Shown here one piece after another: positions 43,758-53,467 of a DNA stretch of 64,000 bases. Position 1 is the stretch's first letter; the number at the start of each line of letters is the position of its first letter. Position numbers and translations under genes: made by a program. The stretch covers positions 186,001 through 250,000 of the forward strand of contig NZ_RDQN01000002.1 of NCBI RefSeq assembly GCF_003703395.1, in the 5' to 3' direction. The notes under the pieces were generated by a model. That model searched no databases. It was not told where the DNA came from and saw nothing but the letters and a program-made list of their open reading frames with translations. This stretch comes from Pseudoxanthomonas spadix. GTDB lineage: Bacteria; Pseudomonadota; Gammaproteobacteria; Xanthomonadales; Xanthomonadaceae.

Positions 43758-44288
43758 TCAGACCAAGAAGGTCAGGTTCGGCATCGCCTCGTCATTGTTC
43801 AGCAGCATCACTTTCTTGCTGCGAATGCGGAACCGTTCAGGGTCATCCTGCAGCCGGTAGAGGCATTTTCCAAACCAGATGTTCTGCAGGCCGGCTCGCA
43901 TCTCGCCGAGTACGAAACTGGAAGCAACCACTAACTCGTCATCCTCACGGCTGAGCGGAACCACCCCGGAGATGGTGCGGACCAGCTTGGGCTGCGGCCG
44001 ATAGGCGTGGGCGTTCTTGTCCTTCAGGCGCATCATCCGCTCGTCCAGGCTCGCACGATCATCGTAGATGATCGCGATGCCGGTCATGGGATCCTGATCA
44101 TCGTCGTTGCAAGGCACCCAGTAGCGAATGTCGCCATCGGCCCACAGGGCATGCCACTGCTGGTACCGATGGTCGTCCATCAGGGCGGCCTCATAGGCCA
44201 GGAAGCGTTCCAGGCGCAGCTGTGTCTGGAGGTCCACGATACTGCCGGCCAAGGCCGCTGGCGTCGCTTCCACAAGGTGTTTGGCCAC
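43758..44288 (-). CDS. aromatic-ring-hydroxylating dioxygenase, beta subunit (cluster B)
   Basis: A 176-residue NTF2-fold small subunit. LQTQLRLERFLAYEAALMDD and HALWADGDIRYWVPCNDDDQ start the fold, and FRIRSKKVMLLNNDEAMPN ends it, as in anthranilate, benzoate and salicylate-type oxygenase beta subunits. It is 31 bp downstream of the alpha gene. It is the third beta subunit in the window. Confidence 0.87.
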   Translation of the reverse strand: MAKHLVEATPAALAGSIVDLQTQLRLERFLAYEAALMDDHRYQQWHALWADGDIRYWVPCNDDDQDPMTGIAIIYDDRASLDERMMRLKDKNAHAYRPQPKLVRTISGVVPLSREDDELVVASSFVLGEMRAGLQNIWFGKCLYRLQDDPERFRIRSKKVMLLNNDEAMPNLTFLV

Positions 44289-44319
44289 TGGTTTGTCTCC
44301 GTTTGTTTGCGATCGCAGC

Positions 44320-45621
44320 TCAGGGGGCTGTCATCAGCCGTTTCCATTCCTGCATCTGTGCGCGCTGGGTGATTTCATCGCTGATGCAGCCGGTCACGCT
44401 GCCATCGGCATCGACCTGCTCACGGGCCATCCCCCGCGACAGCAGCACCCAGGGCTCGCGATCGGCGAGCAGACCACGTTGCGTGCGCTCGAATATCTCG
44501 GCGTCGTCCGGTGATCCGGCCGCTGCCGGTCCATAAAAAGCCTCGTGGGCACGCAGGCGCTTCTCGTTAATGCTCGGCCCGACGCCCTTCAGAAAAACCG
44601 GGTACATCAGCACCTCGGTCTCGCCCGGGCTGATCGGCACCACCACCCGCACGTGGTCATGGATCAGTTGCAGGTTTGGAAACAGTCCAAGATGCGGGTC
44701 ACCATGCCAGGCAATCAGCTCTTCGGCACGTTCCCGCCCATAGGCGGCGATCATGTCCTCCACATACAGGCGGCCTTCTTCCTTGCGCTGGAGGTCTTCG
44801 ATGGCCGCCGCCGCCTGCGGGCGGCGCTGTGCGCGGAAGTCGAGGCAGGCGTGGCCATTGGGAAAACCCCGCGTCCGGCTCTGCGACGCATCGGAAAACG
44901 GATCTTCCAGATGTAACGCACCAACTGCAGATCCGGTGGTGTTTTCGCGCTCGCCAAAGATCTTGAATACCGAAACATGCACGTAATGGGGGTGATAGCC
45001 ATCCATGCCGATCTGTTTCCAGTTGCCTCGGTACATGGTCTTGTTGACCACACCCGGTTTGACCTCGATTTGGCCAACGGGCGAGGAATCAACCATGATG
45101 TCGATCAGCTCCCTGGTCGAGCCCAGGTACTGGTCGAGGCTCATGCCATCCTCGGCCAGACTGGCAAAAACAAATCCGCGATAACTGTCCACGCGCGGAA
45201 CCTTGCCCAGAGCGTGCTGCTCAGCCTTGAAGTTCCTATCGTAGCCTTCCGGGCCGGTAACCCCGACCAGGTCGCCACCGGAGTCATAGGTCCACCCATG
45301 ATACCAGCACTGGAAGCGCTTGGCATTGCCGCGCTGTGCCTCGCACACCTGGGCGCCCCGGTGACGACAACGGTTGATCAATAACTGGATCTCACCCTTT
45401 TCGTCGCGGGTGGCGATGATCGGGAAACGCCCCAGCTGGATGCGCTTGAAATCACCGGGCTCAGGTATTTCACTTTCATGCAGGGCGAACAACCAAGTGC
45501 GGTGGAAGATGCGTTCCATCTCGTCCTGAAAGATCTGCTCGTCGGTAAAGATCGAGCTATGGACGCGGTCCTCTTCCACAAGCGCACCGTAGTCGCGACC
45601 GGATGCGATCAACGTTGTCAT
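44320..45621 (-). CDS. aromatic-ring-hydroxylating dioxygenase, alpha subunit (cluster B)
   Basis: A 433-residue Rieske oxygenase large subunit with ligands in CRHRG (Cys85, His87) and CWYHGW (Cys105, His108), and a mononuclear iron site in GMDGYHPHYVH (Asp207, His210, His215). The form of the site and the partner BenD-like dehydrogenase suggest an aromatic acid substrate (inference). The start MTTLIASGRDYGAL is the family start; an upstream continuation of the frame has no ribosome-binding site. It is the first gene of cluster B and is preceded by a 1.3-kb gap and a MarR regulator on the same strand. Confidence 0.9.
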   Translation of the reverse strand: MTTLIASGRDYGALVEEDRVHSSIFTDEQIFQDEMERIFHRTWLFALHESEIPEPGDFKRIQLGRFPIIATRDEKGEIQLLINRCRHRGAQVCEAQRGNAKRFQCWYHGWTYDSGGDLVGVTGPEGYDRNFKAEQHALGKVPRVDSYRGFVFASLAEDGMSLDQYLGSTRELIDIMVDSSPVGQIEVKPGVVNKTMYRGNWKQIGMDGYHPHYVHVSVFKIFGERENTTGSAVGALHLEDPFSDASQSRTRGFPNGHACLDFRAQRRPQAAAAIEDLQRKEEGRLYVEDMIAAYGRERAEELIAWHGDPHLGLFPNLQLIHDHVRVVVPISPGETEVLMYPVFLKGVGPSINEKRLRAHEAFYGPAAAGSPDDAEIFERTQRGLLADREPWVLLSRGMAREQVDADGSVTGCISDEITQRAQMQEWKRLMTAP

Positions 45622-46916
45622 TGGTATGGCCTCATCATCTACTGTCCTGGCCGCGTCGCTGCGGTGTTGGCTCCCGCGATTGTGCAGCCTGGAACGATTG
45701 GTCGATAAAAAACCCGCCACGGGCCTTTTGGACCGTGCCATGTGTGTCCGATTTGCGCCCAATGCACGCGGCAACCGAGGGCACGTAACTGCGCCTGCTC
45801 GATCGGCTCGCACAGGCTCTTAAAAGTGGCCGGCGAAACGATGCGATCTTCACGGCGATGGTGGTCCGCAGTCGGCCGGGCGGCCCCGGCTTCGACGTAC
45901 GCGACCTCGTCGTTTTCCACCACAACTCGAAGTGCCCTCCCTAGATCAATGCTGGATCGGCCAGCACATACTTCAGCGCCTAATTTAGTGATCTAAGATA
46001 CTACCCGCCGAGGGCCTGTCAAGTGCTGGACGCCGCGGCCACTGCGCGCCCAGCAGCTCGGCCCCTCGATGTGTCCGATCAGAGCCAGGCAGCGGCAGGC
46101 GAGTGGCCTAGAGGATCAGCGCCCGTCAGAAGACAGTCCTCGCCCATGAGCTTGGCTGGAGGAAATTCCGATGTCATCAAGGAAAACGGAGCATCGGCCA
46201 GACCTGCACGGCATCAGCGGCGCTACCTGCTGCGCCCAGGGGCCGGGCACGGGAACCCTGGTGCGGCCCGGTTACGCACCTGGAGGAAATCCAGGCCGGC
46301 CACCACGACTCAAACGTAGATGCGTGGATCTGGCCCACGGAGGACCGGGCGCGGAAGAACGTGCTGCCACGAGAAGGCTGGCAGACCCGTGCCTGGAGCT
46401 GAGTGTGGCGTGCACACCGGTGATAGCGTCAGTGCCCGCGGTAGGCGAGCGGGCGTTGCGGCCAGCGTGCTTGGCGCGACATTGCCAACTGTGGCCCACA
46501 ATGACGGGCCACTGATCTCTGCAATCGAGGAACCGCTGCAGACCAAGCCAGGACTTGGCTTCTGACGGCTGTTCGACGCGCTCGTGCGCCCCAATGGCTG
46601 GCGCAGCAAGCCCTGTCGGGTTGTCTGCCCTTGTGGGGCAGGCCTCTTCAAACGCCAAGGCAGGCAGCGGCTGCCGGAGCCGATACGAACTCTGCCGCAG
46701 ATCCCGCCGCATGCGCCAGACATCACCATGAACCGCCCCGGCAATGCTGCGGAGACCTTCATCGTTGGTCCGCTGCGAGCACCCAGCGCCTGCAGTCCTC
46801 ATCTTAGGATTGCGCTTGAATATCAGTACGCGCAATTTTCAGGGGCAAGACTTTCCGAGCTGCTTTGAGCGCGAGCGCGAGAAGTGACTTTCTGCTCGGT
46901 GTCGTGCAGGCAGGGG
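45622..46916. other. 1.3-kb gap between cluster B and the MarR regulator
   Basis: No supported gene. Frames at 45639-45923 and 46272-46835 on the minus strand are open but lack a recognised family, a ribosome-binding site or normal residue use; they may be relics. A TTAGTGATCTAA palindrome at 45985-45996 is the only regulatory-looking site seen. The sequence on either side is AT-richer than the rest. Confidence 0.5.
45985..45996. promoter_or_regulatory. possible MarR operator half-palindromes
   Basis: TTAG-TGAT-CTAA, about 365 bp upstream of the cluster B alpha gene and within reach of the MarR regulator encoded at 46917-47405. It is short and could occur by chance. Confidence 0.25.
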
Positions 46917-47405
46917 CTATACCGCGCGTGCTTCGACAAGATTCTCGATGATGCCCAGCAGGCCCCGATGCAATGTCCTGACGTCATCTTCGGGTATCCC
47001 GCGCACCGCGACCTCGTTGAGCTCCTCGGCGATGGGGATCAGCACGTCCTTCAGGGCCAGGCCTTTGGGCGTGAGATAGATGTAGATCTTCTTCCGGTTG
47101 CCGTTCTGGAAACGGCGCTCGATCAGCCCCTTGGCTTCCATGGCTTTCAGCGCCGTAAATGTGGTCGGTTCCATCAGTCCGACCTGGTCGCTCAATTCCC
47201 GCTGGGTGAGGCCTTCGGTGACCCATAGCACGCGCAGAAAGGCCCAGTGTCCGAAGCTGACGTCGTGTTCGGCCAGCCGCAGTTGCAGGCTTCGCGTCAA
47301 AAGCCGGGCAGCATCCCGAACCAGGTGGGCTAACCGATCATCGGGCACCTCCTCGCGCCAGTGACGGAGTACCTGCTGCGCAGTGTGATCGTCTTTCCGT
47401 TTCAT
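46917..47405 (-). CDS. MarR family transcriptional regulator
   Basis: A 162-residue winged helix-turn-helix regulator starting MKRKDDHTAQQVLRHW. HDVSFGHWAFLRVLWVTEGLTQRELSDQVGLMEPTTFTALKAME is the DNA-recognition part, and the wing reads FQNGNRKKIYIYLTPKG. MarR proteins often repress aromatic catabolic genes until a phenolic or CoA-linked ligand binds. It lies immediately beside cluster B and is the only aromatic-type regulator in the window, so it is the likely controller (inference). GGAGAGG precedes the ATG; a long upstream frame was discarded. Confidence 0.9.
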   Translation of the reverse strand: MKRKDDHTAQQVLRHWREEVPDDRLAHLVRDAARLLTRSLQLRLAEHDVSFGHWAFLRVLWVTEGLTQRELSDQVGLMEPTTFTALKAMEAKGLIERRFQNGNRKKIYIYLTPKGLALKDVLIPIAEELNEVAVRGIPEDDVRTLHRGLLGIIENLVEARAV

Positions 47406-47931
47406 CGCCTCTCCATATCCTGTCTCGAAAGTGTTATGCACGGCGCGCTGCATGCGTGTTGTGGCCCATGCGTGAACATTGGTAACCGTCCGCTCAGCCG
47501 ATCTGCTAGCCGGCCCGAAGGGCATGCGTGTCGCGGGCGGAGAGAACACAGGTATAAGTGCCCGGCGATGCGACTTGTCTGCCCGCCACCCGAGAAGCGC
47601 ACAGGCCTGCCCTTGATAGCAGGAGAGCGGGATGCGGGGCAAGGGTGAGGTGGCATGGGCGTGGGCCGATTGACCCAGCGCTGGCCCGAGCCGGAAGCAA
47701 CCATGGCTGGCGATCAACGGGCACCGGATGCCCGCGTTGCCGATTCCAATCCACCGGGGCCGGCAGGTTTCCTGGCGCCGGCGCCCGCGGCCACGCGCCT
47801 GCCCTGGCGCTCGGCGCCCACGGCAGCGGCAGTCAACTGCCATTTCACAGCCGAGTTCATCACAATGTGATCGCCTGGCCTTCGCCGGGCCCATGGCGGA
47901 AGGTCCGTCGCGGCCGCGCAGGGGTGCCACG
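47406..47931. other. 526-bp gap between the MarR and histidine kinase genes
   Basis: The divergent upstream regions of the MarR and kinase genes. No coding sequence or clear promoter is recognised. Composition rises to core-genome GC by 47700, which may mark the right border of the catabolic region. Confidence 0.45.
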
Positions 47932-50511
47932 TTGAAGCATTCATTCCTGATGGATGGCGGCCAGCTGGGACGGCTGATCGCGCAACACGACTGGGCATCG
48001 ACCAGCCTGGGTCCGATCGACGACTGGCCGGACGCGTTGCGCACCGCCGTCGCCCTTATGCTGCAATCGCCGGTGCCGATCGTGACCCTGTGGGGCCGCG
48101 AAGGGGTGATGATCTACAACGATGCCTATTCCAGGTTCGCCGGCGAGCGGCACCCGTCGCTGCTGGGCTCCAACGTCCGCGAAGGCTGGGGCGAGATCGC
48201 CAGCTTCAACGACAACGTGGTGAGCCACGTGCTGCTGGGCAACCAGCCGCTGTCCTACAAGGACATGGAGCTGGCCCTGAACCGCGACGGCCAGTTGAGG
48301 ACCCTGTGGGTGGATCTGGACTACTCGCCGGTGCTGGACCAGACCGGCACCCCCATCGGCGTGTTCGCCATCGTGGTGGAAACCACCGAGCGGGTCCTGG
48401 CCCAGCGCACCATCGCCGCCGAGCGCGAGCGCCTGGCGCAGCTGTTCGAACAGGCGCCCTCGTTCATGGCGGTGGTGCGCGGGCCCGAGCATCGCTTCGA
48501 GCTGGCCAACCCGGCCTTTCGCCGGCTGGTGGGCGATCGCGCGGTGATCGGCAGCACCCTGCCCCAGGTGCTGCCCGACGCCGTGGACCAGGGCTACCTG
48601 GCCCTGCTGGACCGGGTTTTCGCCGACGGCCAGGTGTACGCGGCACAGGGCGCGCCCTATGCGATGCAGGTCCATCCGCAAGCAGCGCCGGTGCGACGGG
48701 TGGTGGATTTCGTGTTCCAGCCGATCAAGGACGAACAGGGCCAGCCCATCGGCATCTTCATCGAGGGCGTGGATGTCACCGACCGCGCGCGCGCCGAATC
48801 GGCCCGCGAGGCCCTGGTTGCCCTGACCGACGCGATCCGCGATGCCCGCGAGCCGGCGCAGCTGGGCCTGCTGGCCAGCGCCATCCTGGGCCGTGCGCTG
48901 GCCGCCGGCCGGGTCGGCTATGCGCATGCCATCGAGAGCAGCCAGGTCCTGCAGGTGACCTGTGAATGGCGCGCCGCCGGCATCGAACCCCTGGACCCGA
49001 TGCTGGACCTGCGCTACGGCGCGCTGGGCAGCGCGCTGGAGACCGGCGAGCTGGTGGCCGTCGAAGACGTCTGCGACCACCCCCTGACCCAGTCCATGGC
49101 CGCGCCGCTGGAAAGCAGGCAGGTGCGCGCCCTGATCAACGTGCCGGTCATCGAACAGGGCCGGCTGGTGGCCATCCTCTACGTCCATGAAAGCCAGGTG
49201 CGCCACTGGGACGAGCAGGAAATCGCGCTGGTGCGCGAGTTCGCCGAGCGCCTGCGCACCGCCGAACAGCGGTTGCACGGCGAGGCAGCCCTGCGCCATG
49301 CCAACGAGACGCTGGAGCAGCGCGTGGAGCAGCGCACCCGCGAGCTGATGGACACCGAGGCGGCCCTGCACCAGGCGCAGAAAATGGAAGCGGTGGGCCA
49401 GCTCACCGGTGGTCTGGCGCACGACTTCAACAATCTGCTGACCGCCATCACCGGTGGCCTGGAACTGCTGAAGATGCGCCTGGCCCAGGGCCGCACCACC
49501 GACCTGGACCGCTACATCAACATCGCCGCCAGCGCCGCCGGGCGCGCAGCCAGCCTGACCCATCGCCTGCTGGCCTTCTCACGCCGGCAGACGCTCTCGC
49601 CCAAGCCGACCGACGTCAAGCAGCTGGTCAACGGGATCGAGGAATTGATCCAGCGCACCGTGGGCCCATCGATCACGGTGGAGACCGTCAACGCGGCCGG
49701 GCTGTGGCCCTCGCTGATCGATCCGAGCCAGCTGGAAAACGCGGTGCTCAACCTGTGCATCAATGCCCGCGATGCGATGCCCGATGGCGGCAGGATCACC
49801 ATCGAGACCGGCAACCGCTGGATGGACCGGCGCACCGCCAGCGAGCGCGGCATCGCTCCCGGCCAATACATCTCGCTGAGCGTGTCCGATACCGGCACCG
49901 GCATGCCGCCGGAGGTGATTGCCAAGGCCTTCGACCCGTTCTTCACCACCAAGCCACTTGGCCTGGGCACCGGGCTGGGGCTGTCGATGATCTACGGCTT
50001 TGCCCGCCAGTCCGGCGGCGCGGTCAGCATCTACTCCGAGCCGGACAAGGGCTCGACGGTGTCCATCTACCTGCCGCGCTACCTGGGCGAGGCCGACCAG
50101 CCCGGCGAGGCACAGGCCTCCGGCGATGCCCCGCGCAGCCTGCAGGGCGAGACCGTGCTGGTGGTCGACGACGAAGCCGCGGTGCGGGTGCTGGTGACCG
50201 AAGTGCTGGGTGACCTGGGGTATGCGCCGCTGGAGGCCGAGGACGGCGCCAGCGGGCTGCGCATCCTCAATTCCGACGCGCGCGTGGACCTGCTGGTCAC
50301 CGACGTGGGCCTGCCCGGCGGCATGAACGGCCGGCAGATGGCCGACGCGGCGCGGGTGCAGCGTCCGGGCCTCAAGGTGCTCTTCATCACCGGCTATGCC
50401 GAAAACGCGGTCCTCAGCCACGGCCACCTGGAACCGGGCATGCACGTGCTGACCAAACCGTTCTCGCTGGACGAGCTGGCCGGGCGCATCCGCGAACTCA
50501 TCGCCAGCTGA
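47932..50511 (+). CDS. hybrid sensor histidine kinase (PAS-PAS-GAF-HisKA-HATPase-REC)
   Basis: A 859-residue soluble kinase. Order: two PAS-like domains (about 20-260, with IEGVDVTDRARAE linking), a GAF domain (about 275-435), a coiled-coil linker, HisKA with GGLAHDFNNLLTAI (phospho-acceptor His497), HATPase (NLCINARDAMPDGG, VSDTGTGMP, GLGTGLGLSM) and a C-terminal receiver with Asp791 in LLVTDVGLPGG. No membrane segment is seen, so it senses a cytoplasmic signal. The start is uncertain: TTG at 47932 has an AGGGG site seven bases upstream; ATG at 47950 or 47893 are alternatives. No response regulator lies beside it. Confidence 0.88.
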   Translation: MKHSFLMDGGQLGRLIAQHDWASTSLGPIDDWPDALRTAVALMLQSPVPIVTLWGREGVMIYNDAYSRFAGERHPSLLGSNVREGWGEIASFNDNVVSHVLLGNQPLSYKDMELALNRDGQLRTLWVDLDYSPVLDQTGTPIGVFAIVVETTERVLAQRTIAAERERLAQLFEQAPSFMAVVRGPEHRFELANPAFRRLVGDRAVIGSTLPQVLPDAVDQGYLALLDRVFADGQVYAAQGAPYAMQVHPQAAPVRRVVDFVFQPIKDEQGQPIGIFIEGVDVTDRARAESAREALVALTDAIRDAREPAQLGLLASAILGRALAAGRVGYAHAIESSQVLQVTCEWRAAGIEPLDPMLDLRYGALGSALETGELVAVEDVCDHPLTQSMAAPLESRQVRALINVPVIEQGRLVAILYVHESQVRHWDEQEIALVREFAERLRTAEQRLHGEAALRHANETLEQRVEQRTRELMDTEAALHQAQKMEAVGQLTGGLAHDFNNLLTAITGGLELLKMRLAQGRTTDLDRYINIAASAAGRAASLTHRLLAFSRRQTLSPKPTDVKQLVNGIEELIQRTVGPSITVETVNAAGLWPSLIDPSQLENAVLNLCINARDAMPDGGRITIETGNRWMDRRTASERGIAPGQYISLSVSDTGTGMPPEVIAKAFDPFFTTKPLGLGTGLGLSMIYGFARQSGGAVSIYSEPDKGSTVSIYLPRYLGEADQPGEAQASGDAPRSLQGETVLVVDDEAAVRVLVTEVLGDLGYAPLEAEDGASGLRILNSDARVDLLVTDVGLPGGMNGRQMADAARVQRPGLKVLFITGYAENAVLSHGHLEPGMHVLTKPFSLDELAGRIRELIAS

Positions 50512-50546
50512 GGCCGGCGCGGGTCCGGGCACTCAGGCCGCGCGCC

Positions 50547-51203
50547 TCACCCCGGCAGCGGCCGCAGGCACAGCCAGATCGCAGCCCAGTGCGCCGCCGC
50601 ACCGCCCAGCACGTGGGCGTGCCACAGCGCACGGTTGTAGACCAGCGACTTGCGCACGTAGAACCCCACGCCCACGGTGTAGATCAGCCCGCCTGCGGCG
50701 ATCAGCCACAGCACCGCACTGTCCAGCCCGGCCATCAGCGGCTTGATGGCGATCACCGAGGCCCAGCCCAGCAGCAGGTAGATCGCCACCCAGAAACCCT
50801 TGCCCACCCCGGGCAGGAACAGCTTGCCGACCACGCCAAACAGCGCCACGGCCCACACCCCCAGGATCATCGCCCAGGCCCACGCCCCGGACAGGCCCAG
50901 CACCAGCAAGGGCGTGTAGGAGCCGGCGATCATCACGAAGATGCCGGCGTGGTCCAGCTTGCGCAGAAAGGGCTGGCGCGCGGCGGGGGCGAAGTTGTAG
51001 GCGGCCGAACAGGCAAACATCACCAGCAGTCCCAGCGCGTAGACGCAGGTGGCCACCAGCAGCGCCTCGTTGGCAAGCGCACGCCACACCAGCACCGCCC
51101 CGCCGAAAATCGCCAGCACCAGGCCGGCAAGGTGCACGATCAGGTCGGCGCGGCGGGCGGCGGCGGTCTTGTAATGGGGTGCAGCGGGGACGGGAGCGGA
51201 CAA
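50547..51203 (-). CDS. hemolysin III family (PAQR/TrhA-type) membrane protein
   Basis: A 218-residue protein with seven hydrophobic segments. The conserved family residues appear in LRKLDHAGIFVMIAGSYTP and in the C-terminal HAHVLGGAAAHW. The first conserved SxxYH motif is changed to SAAYNF. Bacterial members (TrhA) affect membrane fluidity and fatty acid homeostasis; the old hemolysin name is historical. It is transcribed alone, ending 36 bp after the kinase gene in convergent orientation. Confidence 0.85.
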   Translation of the reverse strand: MSAPVPAAPHYKTAAARRADLIVHLAGLVLAIFGGAVLVWRALANEALLVATCVYALGLLVMFACSAAYNFAPAARQPFLRKLDHAGIFVMIAGSYTPLLVLGLSGAWAWAMILGVWAVALFGVVGKLFLPGVGKGFWVAIYLLLGWASVIAIKPLMAGLDSAVLWLIAAGGLIYTVGVGFYVRKSLVYNRALWHAHVLGGAAAHWAAIWLCLRPLPG

Positions 51204-51284
51204 GGGCGATGCATGCGTCGGGAAGAAGGCACACAGGATACCGGCCGGGCATGGCGCGCCGGCCTTGGGACTTGTGGGAGCCGC

Positions 51285-51373
51285 GTAGGGCGGGTCTTGA
51301 CCCGCCGTGGTCGCACCGCAATCGCAATCGCAATCCAGGCCGTACCGCGGTGGCGGGTCAAGACCCGCCCTAC
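51285..51373. repeat. REP-like palindrome pair between hemolysin III and prlC genes
   Basis: GTAGGGCGGGTCTTGACCCG at 51285 starts a 22-bp palindrome, and its reverse-oriented partner ends at 51373. The same unit recurs at 63424-63565. It is a dispersed intergenic palindrome and may act as a transcription stop or a RAYT target. A short ATCGCA microrepeat lies between the arms. Confidence 0.8.
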
Positions 51374-51377
51374 GGCC

Positions 51378-53399
51378 TCAGGCTGCCATGCCGTTGTGGC
51401 GCAGCAGCGCATCGATGCTGGGCGCGCGGCCGCGGAAGGCGGTGAAATTTTCCAGCGCGCTGCGGCTGCCGCCGCGCGAGAGGATCTCGGCGCGAAAGCG
51501 CGCGCCGGTATCGGCCAGCTGGTCCGGCGCTTCCTCGAAGGCGGCATAGGCATCGGCACTGAGCACCTCGGCCCACTTGTAGCTGTAATAGCCCGCGCCG
51601 TAGCCGCCGGCGAAGATGTGGCTGAAGCTGTGCGGGAAGCGGTGCCAGCTCGGCGGGCGGTTCACCGCCACTTCGTCGCGCACCCGCTCCAGCAGGTCCA
51701 TCACCCTGTCCTGCACCGGGTCGAACTCGGTATGCAGGGCCATGTCGAACAGGGCGAACTCCAGCTGGCGCACGGTCTGCATGCCGCTGAGGAAATGCCT
51801 GGCCGCGATCATCCTGTCGAACAGCGCCCGCGGCAGCGGCTCGCCGGTCTGCACGTGCCGGGTCATGCCCTGCAGGCGCGCCCATTCCCAGCAGAAGTTC
51901 TCCATGAACTGGCTGGGCAGTTCCACTGCGTCCCATTCCACGCCGTTGATGCCCGACACGCTCAGCTCGCCGACCGCAGTCAGCAGCGCATGCAGGCCGT
52001 GGCCCATCTCGTGGAACAGGGTGATCACCTCGTTGTGGGTCAAGGTCGCCGGCTGCCCGTCCACGCCCTTGCCGAAGTTGCACACCAGGTAGACCAGCGG
52101 GGTCTGCACGCCGTCGGCGCGCTGGCGGCGGTTGCGGCAGTCGTCCATCCACGCCCCGCCGCGTTTGCCCTCGCGCGCGTACAGGTCCAGGTAGAACTGG
52201 CCCACCAGGCTGCCGTCGGCATCCTGCAGGCGGTAGAAGCGCACGTCCGGATGCCAGACCGGCGCGGTGTCGGCCACCACCTCCACGCCATAGAGCGACT
52301 TGATCAGGTCGAACAGGCCGCCCAGCACCGCCTCCTCGGTGAAGTACTGCTTCACCTCCTGCGCCGAGAAGCTGTAGCGTGCCTGCTTGAGCTTCTCGCT
52401 GACGTAGGCGATGTCCCACGGCTCCAGCGTCTCAAGGCCCAGCGCGTCGCGGGCGAAGGCTTCCAGCTCGGCCCGGTCCTGCCGGGCGTAGGGCAGCGCG
52501 CGTGCGCCCAGCTCGCGCAGGAACTCCAGCACCTGGGCCGGGCTCTGCGCCATCTTGGTGGCCAGCGAGTATTCGCCATACGAGGCAAAGCCCAGCAGCT
52601 GCGCCAGCTCGGCGCGCAGGGCCAGGACCTTCTGGATCAGCGGCGAGTTGTCCAGCTTCTCATCGCCGGCCTCCGAGGCGCGCACCGCATAGGCCTGGTA
52701 CAGCGTCTGGCGCAGGGCGCGGTCGTCGGCATAGGTCTGCACCGGCAGGTAGCACGGCATCTGCAGGGTGAACTTCCAGCCCGGCTCGCCCTCGGCCCTG
52801 GCCGCGGCGCGGCTGGCGGCGATCACCTCGTCCGGCAGGCCCGACAGGTGCTGCCTGTCCTTGATCCAGAACGCGTATTCGTCGGTGGCATCGAGCACGT
52901 TCTCGGAGAACTTGGCCGACAGGCTGGCCAGTTCCTCGCGCACGGCCGCAAAGCGTGCCTTGGCCTCGTCGGCCAGCTCGGCGCCGCCGAGGCGGAAATC
53001 GCGCAGCGCGTTGTCCAGGGTCCTGGCGCGGGCCGGATCCAGCGCGGCCGGGTCGGTCGTTTCGGCCAGCGCCCGGTACTGGGCGAACAGTGCCTGGTTC
53101 TGTGCCAGCGCGCTGGCGAAGCGGGTCACCTTGGGCAGGTTGTCGTTGTAGGCCTTGCGCAGCTCGGGCGAGTTGAGCACGCCCTGCAGATGGTTGACCT
53201 GGCCCCAGGCGCGCCAGAGTCTTTCGGTGGCATCGTCCAGCGGCACCACGAAGCTGTCCCAGGTGACCGGGCTGACGGTTTCGGCCCGTTTCACCGCCGC
53301 CTCGGCATCGGCCAGCAGCGTGTCGATGGCCGGGCCGACATGCTCGGGAGCGATGGCATCGAAACGGGGCAGGCCGGAAAAATCGAGCAGCGGGTTCAT
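51378..53399 (-). CDS. prlC: oligopeptidase A (M3 metallopeptidase)
   Basis: A 673-residue zinc peptidase with HEMGH at residues 463-467 (His463, Glu464, His467) and the third ligand in the following SGINGVEWDAVELPSQFMEN block. It hydrolyses oligopeptides in the cytoplasm, including signal-peptide remnants. The length equals that of E. coli PrlC. The start MNPLLDFSGLPRFDAI follows AGGAA; an upstream ATG at 53423 without a site is rejected. The REP palindrome lies four bases after the stop. Confidence 0.95.
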   Translation of the reverse strand: MNPLLDFSGLPRFDAIAPEHVGPAIDTLLADAEAAVKRAETVSPVTWDSFVVPLDDATERLWRAWGQVNHLQGVLNSPELRKAYNDNLPKVTRFASALAQNQALFAQYRALAETTDPAALDPARARTLDNALRDFRLGGAELADEAKARFAAVREELASLSAKFSENVLDATDEYAFWIKDRQHLSGLPDEVIAASRAAARAEGEPGWKFTLQMPCYLPVQTYADDRALRQTLYQAYAVRASEAGDEKLDNSPLIQKVLALRAELAQLLGFASYGEYSLATKMAQSPAQVLEFLRELGARALPYARQDRAELEAFARDALGLETLEPWDIAYVSEKLKQARYSFSAQEVKQYFTEEAVLGGLFDLIKSLYGVEVVADTAPVWHPDVRFYRLQDADGSLVGQFYLDLYAREGKRGGAWMDDCRNRRQRADGVQTPLVYLVCNFGKGVDGQPATLTHNEVITLFHEMGHGLHALLTAVGELSVSGINGVEWDAVELPSQFMENFCWEWARLQGMTRHVQTGEPLPRALFDRMIAARHFLSGMQTVRQLEFALFDMALHTEFDPVQDRVMDLLERVRDEVAVNRPPSWHRFPHSFSHIFAGGYGAGYYSYKWAEVLSADAYAAFEEAPDQLADTGARFRAEILSRGGSRSALENFTAFRGRAPSIDALLRHNGMAA

Positions 53400-53467
53400 C
53401 GGTGAATTCCTGGGAAAGGGCATTTCAAGATAGGGCGCGTGGCGGGCACATCCAAGCGCGCCGGGAC

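Noticed and set aside
45639-45923. A 94-codon minus-strand frame upstream of the cluster B alpha gene
   Set aside because: Looks partly protein-like but has no start signal or family; could be a relic, not enough for a call.
46272-46835. A 187-codon minus-strand frame in the gap before the MarR gene
   Set aside because: No ribosome-binding site, no recognised family and poor residue balance; treated as non-coding.
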